A DNA stretch of 64,000 nt from Rhexocercosporidium sp. MPI-PUGE-AT-0058 (Eukaryota; Ascomycota; Leotiomycetes; Helotiales), in contig JAGTJL010000018.1 of assembly GCA_020746875.1 (NCBI GenBank), positions 310,001-374,000 of the forward strand, in the 5' to 3' direction. Position numbers and translations under genes: made by a program. Every line of letters begins with the position of its first letter. Position 1 is the first letter of the stretch. The notes beneath the pieces are model-generated. The model saw nothing but the letters and a program-made list of their open reading frames with translations, searched no databases and was not told the DNA's origin. Shown one piece after another: positions 1 through 11,042 of the stretch.

Positions 1-523
1 AAGCAAGACGTTTCGCTGCGTGTACTTCCGTAAGTTCAGGTCTCCTTTTAACTCTTTAATTAGCGATTTTATACTCTTTTAAGATCTTCTTTACTATTAT
101 CTCTTTATAACTTAATAAACACGTTATAATAACCTTTTTATATGTATCTTTTAAGTAAAAGCGAACGTATCGTAAGAGTTTCCTTTCTTTTGCAATTATA
201 TACAATTTGCCTTTTAGTTTGCGAGGTAAGGACTTTCCGTCGTCGCGTAATAGCTCTTGCTTAATAATATATTTAATAATACTATAATTAAGTTTTAAGT
301 CCCTCGCGATCTCGTACGGGTTTATGTATTTACGAGCTTGTCTAAGGATTTGTCCGCGTAAGTATAAAGAGAGTTCGCATCCTTTTCCCCGATTTTCAGA
401 CGTCGCAATAAGAAGAGTACGTTGAAGTAGTATTTTTGTTATAATTATAAAGAGGGAGAGAAACGCGTGTCGCGAAAAGTCGCAGTTTTATACTTTTCGC
501 TTAATATTAGTTGTGGGGGACTG
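1..523 (-). pseudogene. Tc1/mariner-type transposase, N-terminal part, with its outer inverted repeat
   Basis: Read on the minus strand from about 430 down to 1, the sequence encodes the helix-turn-helix N-terminus of a fungal Tc1-like transposase: a block like RKYINPYEIARDLKL, then LRDDGKSLPRKLKGK, then RRPELTEVHAAKRLA at the window edge. Stop codons and AT drift show it is dead. The catalytic DDE part would lie left of the window. The element ends near 510-523 with GTTGTGGGGGACTG, followed by TA at 524-525, as expected for a Tc1-type terminus and its TA target. Tc1 transposases cut and paste DNA between TA sites. The family assignment is firm; the exact start codon is not visible. Confidence 0.72.
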
Positions 524-525
524 TA

Positions 526-869
526 ATAGCTAGCGTTAATCTTATTGAAATAATAGATTAAGCATAAGTTATTTTAATAAAACGATTATGTTAATTCTTT
601 ATATTACAGGTAATTAATTTGCAAGCCATTCTTTTTCATATATATTTCCTGTTATTAATCTTTTACATAAACTCTTATTTTTATATAAATTACGATTCTT
701 ATTTACATTTTAGCAATATTCTTTATATTTACACCGAAAATATCTTAATATTATTAACTCTTGCGGATACCCGCAGAAGTTTTTATTAACATATTTTTAT
801 ATTTTTAATATAATTCGTAAAGTCGTATTATATATTTTAAGTATACGCTTGCTAAATTAGTCTAATATT
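526..869. other. AT-rich spacer between two DNA transposons
   Basis: Strongly AT-rich sequence with no readable frame. It separates the Tc1-like end from the TA that borders the Fot1/Pogo element. Confidence 0.6.
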
Positions 870-871
870 TA

Positions 872-955
872 ATAGCCGGTTCACCTCCTGTATGCTCGGG
901 GACTCGCTTACAGTCGGGGAAAGCGAGTATCCCGCGAAAGCGAGTATCCCGCGCC
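872..955 (+). repeat. Left terminal inverted repeat of the Fot1/Pogo element
   Basis: Begins ATAGCCGGTTCACCTCC. It contains a tandem AAAGCGAGTATCCCGCG unit and pairs with 3714-3797 almost base for base. Confidence 0.92.
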
Positions 956-1079
956 AGATCGCGTTACTAAGGATTTTACGCGTAGACTATATCTCCTTAT
1001 AAATAAATTTTCAACTAAGACTCTTATATAACATTACCTTTAATAAAACTATAACTCTTACTCAGTCTAAAGTAAAGAA

Positions 1080-2850
1080 CCCTTAATAAAGGAATTACGT
1101 CTCTCTTTTACTTATTAAAGAGTAACTAATTACGAATTACTACCTTAAACATACTACCAAATTAAATTATAATAAAGCTTTTATAAAAGCCCGCGAATAA
1201 AAAATTGCCTATCTTATTAAGTAATTAATTATTACGGCACGGATATACTCTATTAAAGAGGATTCTCTGAAGAAGTCTATTAATAAGCTAAAAAATTAAG
1301 TACGGAATTCGCAAGGAACGTTTAATACGTATAATAAAATAAACAAAATATTAAATAATACGTAAGATTAAGTAATTATATAATATTACTTAAGTTAATA
1401 GGAAATCGGCCTGAGTGCGACGCATGATATGGTTTATGCTATAATCTACCACTTAAAGCAAGTATATTATTATATCTTATACGTATCTTTATTAATAATT
1501 GCAGACTCAATTTCCGAATCAAAAGCCTCCTATATAATAATAATTTCAGAATTAATTAAAGAACTACGCTAAGCTCTATATAATTAAAATAAAACCTATT
1601 GCACACGCACGACTTAATATATATATAGAAAATGAAATTCGGGAATAATTTAGAAAACTAAAATTCGCTATAAATAAATACAAAATTAAACAAGCACAGA
1701 ATATCTTAAATATAAATGAATCAAAAGCACGAGTTAGCTATCCTATTAGAGAATTTATTATTATTTTAATATAAACTAAAGAACTGTATATAACTTCTCC
1801 TGAGAATCGCAAATCTATCACGATTTTAAAAATAATATATGTAAATAAACGAAAGCCACTTCCTTTATTTATTATTACTCTTAGAGTTAATATTATAAAG
1901 AATTAAATTATAAAAAAGCTAAAAGGAGAGGAAATAATTACTTATACGCTTACAAGTTATATTAATAATAAAAAGATAATAAAATACTTAAATCACTTAA
2001 TTAAATATACTAAAACTAAGCCAAATAAGCCTTAAAAGATCTTACTTTTAGACAGCTACGAATCTTACTGCTTTAAGCTATTCCAGTTAAAATGCGCCGA
2101 AAATTATATATACCTTTTTTATTACCTTTTTTATTTAACGCACGCTTTATAACCTCTCGACTGAAAAGAAGAGATTTGGTGTGAATGATGATTTCATTTC
2201 TTCGGGGGAAACTAAGTCTATATAACTACTTTTAGGCGCCAAGCTATTTAATTCTCGCATCGGCTATTTGCTCTCGCATCTGTTATTAGCTTTATATTGA
2301 AACTAGCTTTATATCAAGACTAGCTTTATATTACCAGAGCTTCCGGGGTTTAAAACACGGAAGCTTAAGGCTTCTGAAAGCCACTGTTTTAGGCCTGAAT
2401 AACCCTTTACTGGAAGCTTAAAGCTTCCGAGGTTCAAAGCACGGAAGCCGAGGCTTTATGCGAAGCCGGAGCTTTATGCAAAGGTAGTTGAGTTATGGAA
2501 AGGTATGCTTAATATAATCTTATATTATTAAGCGAGTTTAGCCGAGGCTTAATATAATCTTATATCGACGTTAATGTATTTCGGCCCTGGAAATACTACT
2601 ATAACTTAGTAATTCAAGCCGCATTATAAAGTCTTAATTTTGAATATATTATTACTTCCTTCTTCCGCGACCTCACTAAAATCCGTATTTAAACCTTTAA
2701 AAAATACATAATTATAAACGCATTTAAAACCTTTAAAATGTAGCCTGTTTCTGTAAACGTAAGAATCGCTAAGATAAGAGAATATAAGAAAAATTATAAA
2801 AAAAGAAAGGCAGACGAAATTAATAAAGCTTAAAGTGGAGATAAGTAGGA
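1080..2850 (+). pseudogene. Fot1/Pogo transposase relic (DDE superfamily)
   Basis: Translation on the plus strand recovers successive blocks typical of Fot1/Pogo transposases. Near 1790 the frame reads ELYITSPENRKSITIL. Near 2045-2160 it reads LLLDSYESY, then C-A-E-N-Y-I-Y-L, then THAL-stop-PLD, where the stop replaces the Gln of the usual HxLQPLD motif. Near 2740 a C-terminal WPVSVNV block is followed by a Lys/Arg-rich tail. The N-terminal DNA-binding part at about 1080-1350 is too degraded to define. Several stops are explained by C-to-T or G-to-A changes. The assignment to the family is strong; exact ends are not recoverable. Confidence 0.82.
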
Positions 2851-3713
2851 TTTATTATCTTTGCCTCTTTTTATACGAGATATTATATGAAAAGCTATTG
2901 TAAAGCTTATTACTTTAAAAGAGAAAGATTTTATTTAATTCTTTAATAATACTCTTATTATATTTAAAAATATTATTAAAAAAGGAATTATATAATTATA
3001 TAAAACACATTTAATTACTTTAAAACATTTCGCGTTATAAAAAAAGATTAAGATTAATAATAAACAAAAGAGAACTTTGCGGAAAAGTATATATAAAAAA
3101 GAAAAAGCTTTTATAATAAATAATCTTTAAGAAAAAATTAAAATAAAAGATAAGAAAGAGTTAGGCAAAGCTTTACAGAAAGCAAAGAAAAAGCTTAGTA
3201 TAGCAATTAATAAAGCAAAGAATGCTTTTTATATAAGAAGTATATAAGCACGTAAAAACAAGAAGTCACGACAAAAGCGTCTTAAAATCTATACTCGACG
3301 AAAAGAGCTTCCTCTACTTAAAGATCTTATTCTAATTAAGAACCCCGAAAAGCAACTTATAATCTTTAAATAATCTTTATATAACAAAAAGGCTTTTCTA
3401 CAGCTTTTAATATAAATTCATAAAGTTAAAACATAAGCAAAGATAATAAAACAAGGCCAAAAAGTAAAATTTAGATTTAAAAATACTCATTCCGAAATAA
3501 TTAAAGATTACGTCGATTCTAAGCCTAACCCCGACGATTAAAGTACTTTCAAAGAATCGTCAGATGCTAAGTCTAATAATAAGTCAATTAATTTAATTGC
3601 TTATTAGGCCGATTTCGTATTCTTTTAATTTTCTTCACGAAATTAATTATTAAATCTATTTAATTTAAATGATAACTATTAATAAATTTAATAACCTTAA
3701 TAAATTCTGACGT

Positions 3714-3797
3714 GGCGCGGGACACTCGCTTTCGCGGGACACTCGCTTTCCCCGACTGTAAGCGAGTCCCCGAGCATACAGGAGGTGAACCGGCTAT
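3714..3797 (-). repeat. Right terminal inverted repeat of the Fot1/Pogo element
   Basis: Reverse complement of 872-955. Immediately outside it lie TA and then ATAGCCGGT, so the junction forms the palindrome ACCGGCTATTAATAGCCGGT at 3789-3808. Confidence 0.92.
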
Positions 3798-3799
3798 TA

Positions 3800-4373
3800 A
3801 TAGCCGGTAGTCCCGCTTCTTTATTTTTAAAGATGCGGTCGAGAACTTCGTTAATAGCGCCTTTAAATATTTTCTTTATTTATTTATGCGCTCGCTATAA
3901 GCTTTCTTATCCGTTAGCGACAAGGCTTTATAAGTAACGTCTCTCCCTGTGTAGCGAGACGCACCCTGTGGCGAGACGAATTTATAGTTTTGGAATTATA
4001 AATTTTCTTTTAGTAAGTCTATAAAATTATTATTAATATATTACTTTCTTTAGTTATGTCTTTATAAGAAAACCACTTAATAAGAAGAAAAAGAATACGA
4101 TTAATAATATTATCGATTATTTTACTGATGTTATTAATCGCCGCTTTCGCTGTCCTTTCTTATTTAATTGCGACTAATAAGGTCTTTTCAAAATTTGGAG
4201 CACTTAAGGAAAGGTCTTATTAGGAAATAATATAGCTTTAAATTTTAAAGACACTCAGAGAGAAAAAGAATGCAGTCCGAGAGTTATATTAATGCGATGA
4301 GGAGTCTATATGTTTTACTGCTTAGTAATGCAACATTAGCGGAGATAAAATTTGCTATGTTTACGCCACGCAT
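3800..4373. other. AT-rich flank with one dispersed-repeat copy
   Basis: No coding frame is convincing. The stretch holds a short dispersed repeat at 3936-3990 and then grades into the first gene island near 4360. Confidence 0.5.
3936..3990 (+). repeat. Dispersed GAGAC-rich repeat, copy 1
   Basis: Core AACGTCTCTCC, then GCGAGACGCACCCTGT, then GGCGAGACGAA and TTTATAG. Related copies lie at 4649-4693, 7869-8043 (opposite strand), 26933-27100 (opposite strand) and, more diverged, 45042-45096. Confidence 0.65.
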
Positions 4374-4648
4374 ATGACTAATCCTGAGAATCGTGGCGTA
4401 AGAGCCATTAGCGGGTGGCAGCAGTGGTGCCTTGGCGCGTTGGAGCGATGTGTCTTGCCTCCACGAGCTCTACTCGAACATTATCAACGGAAGTTGCCAG
4501 CTCTTATATCTTACCACCTAAGGCCGCAACCAAATAAAAGCAACCGCACGAGCAATACAGTAATTTGCAAAACAGCTTCGTCCCCAACCACCTTCTCCAC
4601 TTTTAGTGTTGGCTCCGTAGCCCTTTGTTGCCCCGTGTACTCCGAGGT

Positions 4649-4693
4649 AACGTCTGTTCCTGCGTCCCGAGACGCACACTGTCACGAGACGAA
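4649..4693 (+). repeat. Dispersed GAGAC-rich repeat, copy 2
   Basis: Reads AACGTCTGTTCCTGCGTCC, then CGAGACGCACACTGT and CACGAGACGAA. It lies in GC-balanced sequence only 0.7 kb from copy 1 and in the same orientation. Confidence 0.62.
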
Positions 4694-5128
4694 CCAGACT
4701 GCCCCGACAAACCCAGACCAAGATGGTCTCGGGCATCCCACTCGGAGCCTCTGGGCTGCAAGGCCAAGCCGAGTAACTTACAGTAGGAGATAACTGGCCG
4801 AATAATTCGATACTGTTTGATCGAATTCGCGGTTTGAAAGATATGGCTAAAAGCAGTCTAGCCCAGCAGGAGACCAGCTCGGGATACACTGGTTAAGTTA
4901 TTATCTATCAGTTGACGCGATTCGCGCTATGCATAACCTCGTAAAGTAATAAAGCACTACAATGGCGGTGTCATAATTGCAATCTGGTCAAAGGTACTCC
5001 GCTATGTTTATAAGGTATACTATGCTGTACAGACAGGGGTACCGCAATAATGGTTCAGATCCACGGAGGCAACTGGCTACTCATCATAATGGTTAACGTT
5101 ACCTTGTTTATGGGGGAATCTGACCACG

Positions 5129-5320
5129 CTACCGGAACATGCGGTAGTTGTACAAAATAAGTTGGCAGAGGACCATCCCGATCAACGAGCATCGCAACAC
5201 GCGCTCGCAATCGCATACCAAGTAAACGGACAGATCAAAGAGGCAATTGGGCTGTTGAAGCATGCAGTCAAGGTGAAAGAGAAGCTGGCAGAGAATCTTT
5301 CTTATATCTCCGCGCAATTC
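5129..5320 (+). pseudogene. TPR fragment of an NLR-type (NB-ARC/NACHT-TPR) protein
   Basis: About 60 codons on the plus strand read as one and a half tetratricopeptide repeats of the kinesin-light-chain type found at the C-terminus of fungal NLR proteins. Key stretches are LAEDHPDQRASQHALAIAYQ, then NGQIKEAIGLLKHAVKVKEK, then LAEN. The spacing of LAEDHP, SQHALA.AY and NG..KEA.. is that of the TPR_12-type repeat. There is no start codon, no nucleotide-binding domain and no second full repeat in the surrounding kilobase, so this is a leftover fragment. Neighbouring sequence shows no other exon. The parent would probably have acted in non-self recognition, which is an inference from the family. 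Confidence 0.62.
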
Positions 5321-5524
5321 GCTTAATGTTATCGTCAGGCTCAATGCCTTCTGTATTTTACAAGATCTCTGACTGTTGATTCGTTATTCCATATTTCCAA
5401 GATCTCTCTCTGTGTCTTAAACTCTATGATAGTAACAGTCATTTGGGAGCAATGTCTATCTATTCAACCGTTTAGTGAGGATACTCCGGAAGCTCCTGTA
5501 CAAAACCTGTCGCCTTCTAGCAAG

Positions 5525-6489
5525 TTAGCTATCCTTGAGCCCTAAATTTCTCTCCAATCTGAATCTTACCTCCACAGGCATCTCATAGGGCATTACTCTT
5601 CGATTAGTTGACATCCCCTCCAGCTCTGGTTTGTCTTCACGATGGGCATTGACGGCAATCGGCGGGATCGTGTTTCTTCGACTCTTGTACCAGAAGAAGA
5701 CGATGAGGGCGATAAGTATAGCGATTGCGGCGAACGCACCAAAGGCAACTCCAATAATAGCACCTGTTGAAATTGAACGGTTCGCCGTAGTTCCCGCAGA
5801 AGGAGAAACTGCAGTACTTGTTGGCACCGATAACAATGAGGGAGTTACAGACGCAGAAGCCTTCGACGGTGTTATGGCGGCAAACGTATCACCAGCTCGT
5901 GATCGCACCTGAATTGGATACGCTACTTGATAGGATCCGAGGACACCTGAATCTAGAGTAAACGGCCTCACAGAAAGTGATTTCTGGTTCGAGATGTTAT
6001 CGAGGACGGTGACTACGGTGGCGGTTGTGAGCAGGCTGGCGCAGAGTCTCCAGAAATCCCCCTCTGATGCCCATGGGCAGCCATAATCTTTCGGAATTTG
6101 TTAATAATAGTGTGGTTTGGGGGTTTTAGAAACTGACTTGTTGGACAACAGAGGGCGATGCTCTCGTCTTTGGAGAGAGTGGCAGTCAAGAACGAGAAGG
6201 GTGCCGAACACGCAGTATACTGTGACGGGCAAACGCCAGGAGAATAATAACTGGTATACCATGCCCAGGGCTCGGTATAGAAGTTGCTAGATGGGCAACA
6301 AGTGCTTACTGCGCAACCTGCTGTTTCGTAGGTCCATGGGAGTCCAAGACCAGGGATTTGCATGTCCCATAGACTAGATATGCAGTTATTTGGGAATGAA
6401 ACGAGTGGAAGTTGGCCTAAGTTCTTGGATGTCGTGAATGGAGGAACGGTAATTATGTGGCCCCCGACACTTGCGTATGAAGTGGTCAT
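5525..6489 (-). CDS. Single-pass membrane protein with Cys-rich extracellular domain
   Basis: Two exons on the minus strand, 6489-6138 and 6063-5525, joined across a 74-bp intron (donor GTCAGT at 6137, acceptor CATCAG ending at 6064). The join keeps frame and gives 296 residues. The N-terminal part has paired cysteines (STCCPSS, GVCPSQYTACS, ALCCPT), then a YPIQVRSRAGD block and a Ser/Thr/Pro-rich stalk. One hydrophobic helix follows at about residues 219-243 (AIIGVAFGAFAAIAILIAL), then a basic stop-transfer KSRR and a short cytoplasmic tail. This layout is common in fungal surface proteins of unknown function. No clear signal peptide precedes the chosen Met, and the frame upstream reads ASALAIT before a stop. 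An extra 5' exon is therefore possible. Confidence 0.68.
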
Positions 6490-7560
6490 CTTTCTAAGAC
6501 TCTGAGTAAGGTAGCAAGTGATCGCGAGGGCCGAGGCAGGAGGTGAAGGTTAAGTAAACAATATTTAACAGGGGCTGGTAAAGGATTTCCCATTTCTCTC
6601 GTAGAAAAGCAAAAACTGTCCCTCTGTTAGACGTAGCGGAAACATGTGTCTTTGTGAGACATTGTACATAGCTGATGGACTTGGTAGAGGAAAGCCAAGG
6701 TTGATTCGCCCAGTCTCAGGATTGTGCGAAAAGCAAGCAGGCAATATTCTTGGCAAAACACACTTTAGGACTGTCTTTGAGTTCGTGGCATAATTACCCC
6801 TGCCTTTTTTTTAACGAGGTTGTGTTACACTTCCAGTCCCAGGGTTGCGATAAGCGTAGGGGCTGCAGCTTGCGGCATTTTCCGATTTAACTTTCAGCTG
6901 GGCTTTTAATATTTATTTTCATTGGCGCCAAATTCGAAATTTGGCCTCAACGGGCGGCCTTTGGGAGTGCAGGCGTACTTTGAAGCAAGATGCAGAAAGC
7001 AATCAGGGTACGCGCAGCTACAATCGTCTCAGCCACACATCAGCAGCCACACCACAGGTGTTCGTCAGTTCTTCATCTTGTTGGTTGTACCCTTTTTCGC
7101 TATTGTACTCGCCATCATCGTGACTTGATTCTGTGTCTTGGGAAGTCTTGCGTCTTATCGCCGTGTCCGTCACCGCCGTACTATATTGTCACCATCCGAA
7201 CTGGTCTTAACGTCTTTGCTAAGTCATCGTTGTCTGGCGTGCTGATACTGGGCTGCTCTGGACATGCTTTCGACTTTTGCGGACTCTGTCATCTATTAGG
7301 TCATCTTCGAATTCGTCAGCAATTTTGTAGAAGGAGCGGATCCCCCTCGGAGATTTTAGCTAGAAATAAAAGAGGTTCGTTCTAGGCAAAGCGTAAAGAG
7401 AAGAGGTGAAAAGCCGGAAGTTGGGCACGCAAAAGCAGGAAGGGGATGGCCGACTTTATTAGCCGCGCACAAGGCCACTTTTTACTCTAACTTAATTGGA
7501 GGATGTCGGAAAACAGAAATTTTTCGGAAGATTTCGTGCAGCTATAAATATCGCAGCTAT
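6490..7560. other. Intergenic, GC-balanced
   Basis: Only short overlapping frames without recognisable motifs. It contains the likely promoter side of the membrane-protein gene, and the composition becomes strongly AT-rich at about 7560. Confidence 0.5.
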
Positions 7561-7868
7561 ACCCTTAGGCAGCTACAGATTTTACTAAAATTTTATTAAT
7601 ATTACTATGATTATACTACGATCATTGATCGCTTATTAGAGGAGGTATTAGCTTATATGGCGATAGCGTATATTATAGCGCGTTCTGGCCGCCATAATAC
7701 TAAGAAAAACTATTTTATATCGTAATGAAACTCGGAAATCTATATCTAATTGTTTTATTATTTTAAAAGGCGAAAAGAGCCTACTATTAGTACCGCGGGT
7801 CAAAGGGACCTATTATAATATAAAAAGAGGCTCTTTATAATTCAGGTAAGCGGCGACGACATAACCAG

Positions 7869-8043
7869 AATTTTTAGAATTAATAAGTTAGGAGTCTTCG
7901 GGAGAGGTATATAATATAATTAAAATAAAAATAAAAATATAAAGAAATTTAAATACATTTAAAGATTTAAAGTCGCTTGAATTCGAAGTATCAATGATTT
8001 GTCTCGTTACAGGGTGTGTCTCGCTACGCAAGGAGAGACGTTA
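7869..8043 (-). repeat. Dispersed repeat, long copy next to the gag stop
   Basis: Shares about 165 bp with 26933-27100: a GTTAGGAG/GTTAGGGG motif, GGGAGAGGTATA, AAGTCGCTTGAATTCGAAGTA and the GAGAC-rich core. The match stops where a gag-like frame begins at 8041. It may therefore be the terminal part (LTR or 3' untranslated region) of that retrotransposon. Confidence 0.6.
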
Positions 8044-8282
8044 GTTTTCCGGTGCTTTATCAGATTCTTTTGATATCTCCGAGTCTTCTTCGGTTAGGTC
8101 CTCGAGAGTAATTTACTTTAAGGGTTTGTAAAATATATTTTTAACTTTTTTATTAAATGCCGGGGTTCTTTATTTTATAAATTCCGGTAATTTAAAGTCG
8201 TTATTAATGTCTTTTCTAATTTAAGTAACGTTTAATATTATTAGCTTATTATATTCTTCTTTTTTTTTAAGTAATAGCGTTA
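8041..8282 (-). pseudogene. C-terminal end of a retrotransposon gag frame, split by a Tc1 insertion
   Basis: On the minus strand the sequence reads an open, acidic C-terminal tail (LEDLTEEDSEISKESDKAPE) ending in a TAA at 8043-8041, with only one interior stop. The other side of the Tc1-like insertion (18142-19130) ends in the same strand with gag and a zinc knuckle. The two pieces are therefore read as one gag frame, about 410 codons, cut by the insertion. No reverse transcriptase follows, so the host element may have been gag-only or rearranged. The join is inferred from position and strand, not from an intact relative. Confidence 0.5.
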
Positions 8283-8317
8283 CGGAGATTCGTCTCAAAA
8301 GTCCTGGGATTATAAGG
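8283..8317 (+). repeat. Left inverted repeat of the Tc1-like element
   Basis: Pairs with 18107-18141; differences include one C/T change in CCTGGG versus CCCGGG. Confidence 0.85.
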
Positions 8318-8559
8318 TCAATGTCCCCTGTAGTGGAAATTAGCCCTATAACTACGCTTAAAAAGGATTAATTGTCATCGCCCTTATAATCCAGTGACTT
8401 TATAAGGTAAGTTGCGTAACTTTAAAGACACATTTTTAGGGGTCAAATTAATTAAATTTAAAAATATATTTAATCCAATTGCTTTAATATATAAAGACCT
8501 TCTCTTAGCCTTTCTTTCTTCCTTCTTTATACTCGTTTCTACCTTTTAAACGAATAACT

Positions 8560-9870
8560 TCTTATATATAAATTAGAATCCTTTTAATTTAAGCTTAAAT
8601 ATTCTTTTGCGGCATATCCCTTTAACACTTCTCCTAGTCTTTCTTCATTTGTTTTATACCTATTACAGCGCCTTTCTTAATAGTTTGACGCTTTATCTAA
8701 AACTAAGTAGGTTTAATAGCGTTTAAGTTAAAAGAGTTGCCAGGCCAAAGTAATCGAAGGATTTAAAAGAGATTAAACACTTCTTATTAATATTTAAAAG
8801 TATAAGTAAGAGCTCCATCTTCTTAAACTATTATATTTGGCCTATAAATCTTGTACTTTTGTGTAAATAAAAGAAGTTTTCCACGTAAAATAACTATTTA
8901 ATAATTATATTAATTAATTCCTTTATGTCCTTTCTTTATCACATATATACTATTCGTTTCCGTATGCCTCCATATAAGTCTCCTGCCTCTTATACGGCGT
9001 TTGTACTTAATAAAAAAGTCCTCCTGCTTCTTCAATTCTTTGGCCTCTTATATAGCTTTATTTATAGCTTTTTTTACGGCGTTTCTTACGTTAATATTAA
9101 TAATACGTACTTTAGCTTCTGCAGCAGTCTTTACTTTCCAAATATAATATAAACCTTTTCTATCATATAAAAAAGCACCCCAAAATATAAATTCCTTAAA
9201 GCCTTTTCAACGCCTCCGAATAATATACTTTAAGTAAGCCTCGTTGACTCTCCTTTATATTCTTCTTTTGCCTCTTACTCCTCTTAATTATATAAAAGTC
9301 TTATTTATAAATATCACGTTCTTTTAATTATTTAAAGTTCAATCTTTATAAGCTATATACTAATTATACCGCGCTTTTTTAATAATTTTATTAATCCCGG
9401 GCTTTATAATTAACTTATAAAAAGAAAGGCCATTAATAACGAATATGCGGTGAATCGTAAGGGTAGACACTTCGTGGCCTTCATCTTCTTTTAATTTCTT
9501 AAAAATATTAAAACAACTAAGACCTCTTATAATAGAGTTTTTAATAACGAGTTTAATTATAGCGTCTATCACTTCCTAAGAAACAAAAGGACGGCCAGAT
9601 CTAGGAGCGTCTGCTACGTAATAGTCCTCAAGCTTATAATCTATAGATACGTCTTATCCCCGCTTAATAGCTGTTTTACGATATTAATATATAAAAGTAC
9701 GGGAAATCTTCGTTTATTCTTTAATTTTTTAATAAGTTTAATTAAGCTTTAGTATTATAATAGCTTGAATTCTCGCTATAAGATTATACTCTCCTGCCGA
9801 GGACTTCATTAAGGACGTAATAATTAGACGAAGAGGCCACGGAACACTATAACGAACGATATTCTCCTTT
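8560..9870 (-). pseudogene. Tc1-like transposase relic
   Basis: Minus-strand translation runs through an entire Tc1-family transposase. The N-terminal region is near 9870-9600. A DAPRSGRPFVS block then ends in TAG before EVIDAIIKLV. Next come the second DNA-binding part HEVSTLTIHRI and the first catalytic region around 9300 (KNVIFINKT, normally TDET). IIRRR then KGFKEFIFWGAF follows at about 9190, and finally LLWPGNSFNLNAIKPT at about 8770, where PDLN..EP is expected. Many stops are Q-to-stop or W-to-stop changes. The longest unbroken piece is 9360-9572. The order and spacing leave little doubt on family; the protein is inactive. Confidence 0.85.
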
Positions 9871-10107
9871 TTTAATAGGTCTTCTTCATTATCCTCCTAT
9901 TCTGAGTTTTTATTAGAGTTAACTTTATTTTCTTCTTTTAATTTTAAATTTAACTCAAAAAGAAATAATCTATAAAAGTTTAAATTATAATTAAGAGAAG
10001 TAGAATTCGTATTAAAGAACCTATAAGTAATACTAGAAGTATTAGCTTTATTAATTAAAGCTTTAGAATCTAACTTATTATATTAATCGGATTTAAAATT
10101 AGAGCTC

Positions 10108-10365
10108 TGTAACGACACTAGCCAAGAGAGCGGTGTAAGAGGTATATGGTAGTACTTTAGCTAAGGCTATTAAGAGTTAATAGGTTTAATACGAAGGAAA
10201 TAAGAAGATGAAAAAGGAAAGAAGAAGTGGAGGAAATATGAGTTTATATATATAAGCTTCTCCGAAACCCTTCTAGTATTAGTCCGACTCGGCATGACTT
10301 AATTACCTCTGAACCCCTGGATTCCTTGATTCGCTGAGAAGCTCTTAAGTATACTTATTATTATA
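10108..10365 (-). repeat. 3' LTR of gypsy element A
   Basis: 258 bp. It pairs with 17509-17766 and its right end has drifted from TCACA to TTATA. Confidence 0.92.
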
Positions 10366-10907
10366 TTATCTCTTTCTTAAAAAAGAAATTATTTTTAATC
10401 TTTAATTAATTGTAGTTTAATATTATTGCGGTGCTAAGGGCTTTTATCCGAGGTTAAGCGAGGTTACGTGAGCGCAAGCGAGGTCTTATATAATAGTAAA
10501 TAATATATTATAAAAGGGCGAGTTTTTATTTGTTTAATTAATAAAATAAGCGTCCGAATCTGGTCCGTTATTTATTATATTATGCTGCTTTAGCGCTATC
10601 GATTTATTTACTTATATTAGCGCATATATACGTTAAACTTTTTAAGGAGTTAATTCTTTTTCTTTTAGTAATATACACTTTTTTATAAATTACTTTAAAT
10701 TATCGATTTACGTTATGTAATTGCTAACACGTATAGCCAGTTAATTAAAATAAATAAATAATAATAAGTAAATAAAATCCCGTAACTTTTATAATAAAAT
10801 CCGAATTTTGACTGTAATAATACTTCTTTTAACCTTATTAAGAGCCTTAGCGGCGGCCTACTGCAACTATTACGTGCGCTACGTGCGCCGAATGGCGAAA
10901 AAGCCGG

Positions 10908-10936
10908 GCCACTCTTATTATTTCAATAAGAGTGGC
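10908..10936. repeat. Perfect hairpin inside gypsy element A
   Basis: A 12-bp perfect inverted repeat, GCCACTCTTATT and AATAAGAGTGGC, around a 5-base loop. It lies between the 3' LTR and the plus-strand frame, in a GC-rich islet that also has the doublet ACGTGCGC/ACGTGCGC at about 10872-10889. Confidence 0.75.
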
Positions 10937-11042
10937 TCGAAGAAATATACTTATTATATAATTTAAAAGGGATTTTATCGCCCTATAAGTTAAAGTCCGG
11001 AAAACCTTTAAAACAAGTCTAATATTAATACTTTTAACTTTT

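Larger units (their letters stand above)
872..3797 (+). mobile_element. Fot1/Pogo-type DNA transposon, complete but mutated
   Basis: The element is bounded by 84-bp terminal inverted repeats (872-955 and 3714-3797). A TA lies immediately outside each end (870-871 and 3798-3799), the target duplication of Tc1/mariner/Pogo elements. It is about 2.9 kb long, larger than the roughly 1.9 kb of classical Fot1. The interior carries a plus-strand DDE transposase relic. The repeats differ mainly where GTGTCCC on the right has become GTATCCC on the left, a RIP-type change. Everything inside is very AT-rich and full of stops, so it cannot move on its own. Confidence 0.9.

Noticed and set aside
4374..4889. 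Overlapping frames of 139 and 123 codons on opposite strands
   Set aside because: They run through the dispersed repeat copy at 4649-4693, have no domain pattern and no intron context.
10872..10889. Doublet ACGTGCGC as a possible CRISPR or origin motif
   Set aside because: Only two units and no spacing pattern; no CRISPR-like array is present anywhere in this eukaryotic window.
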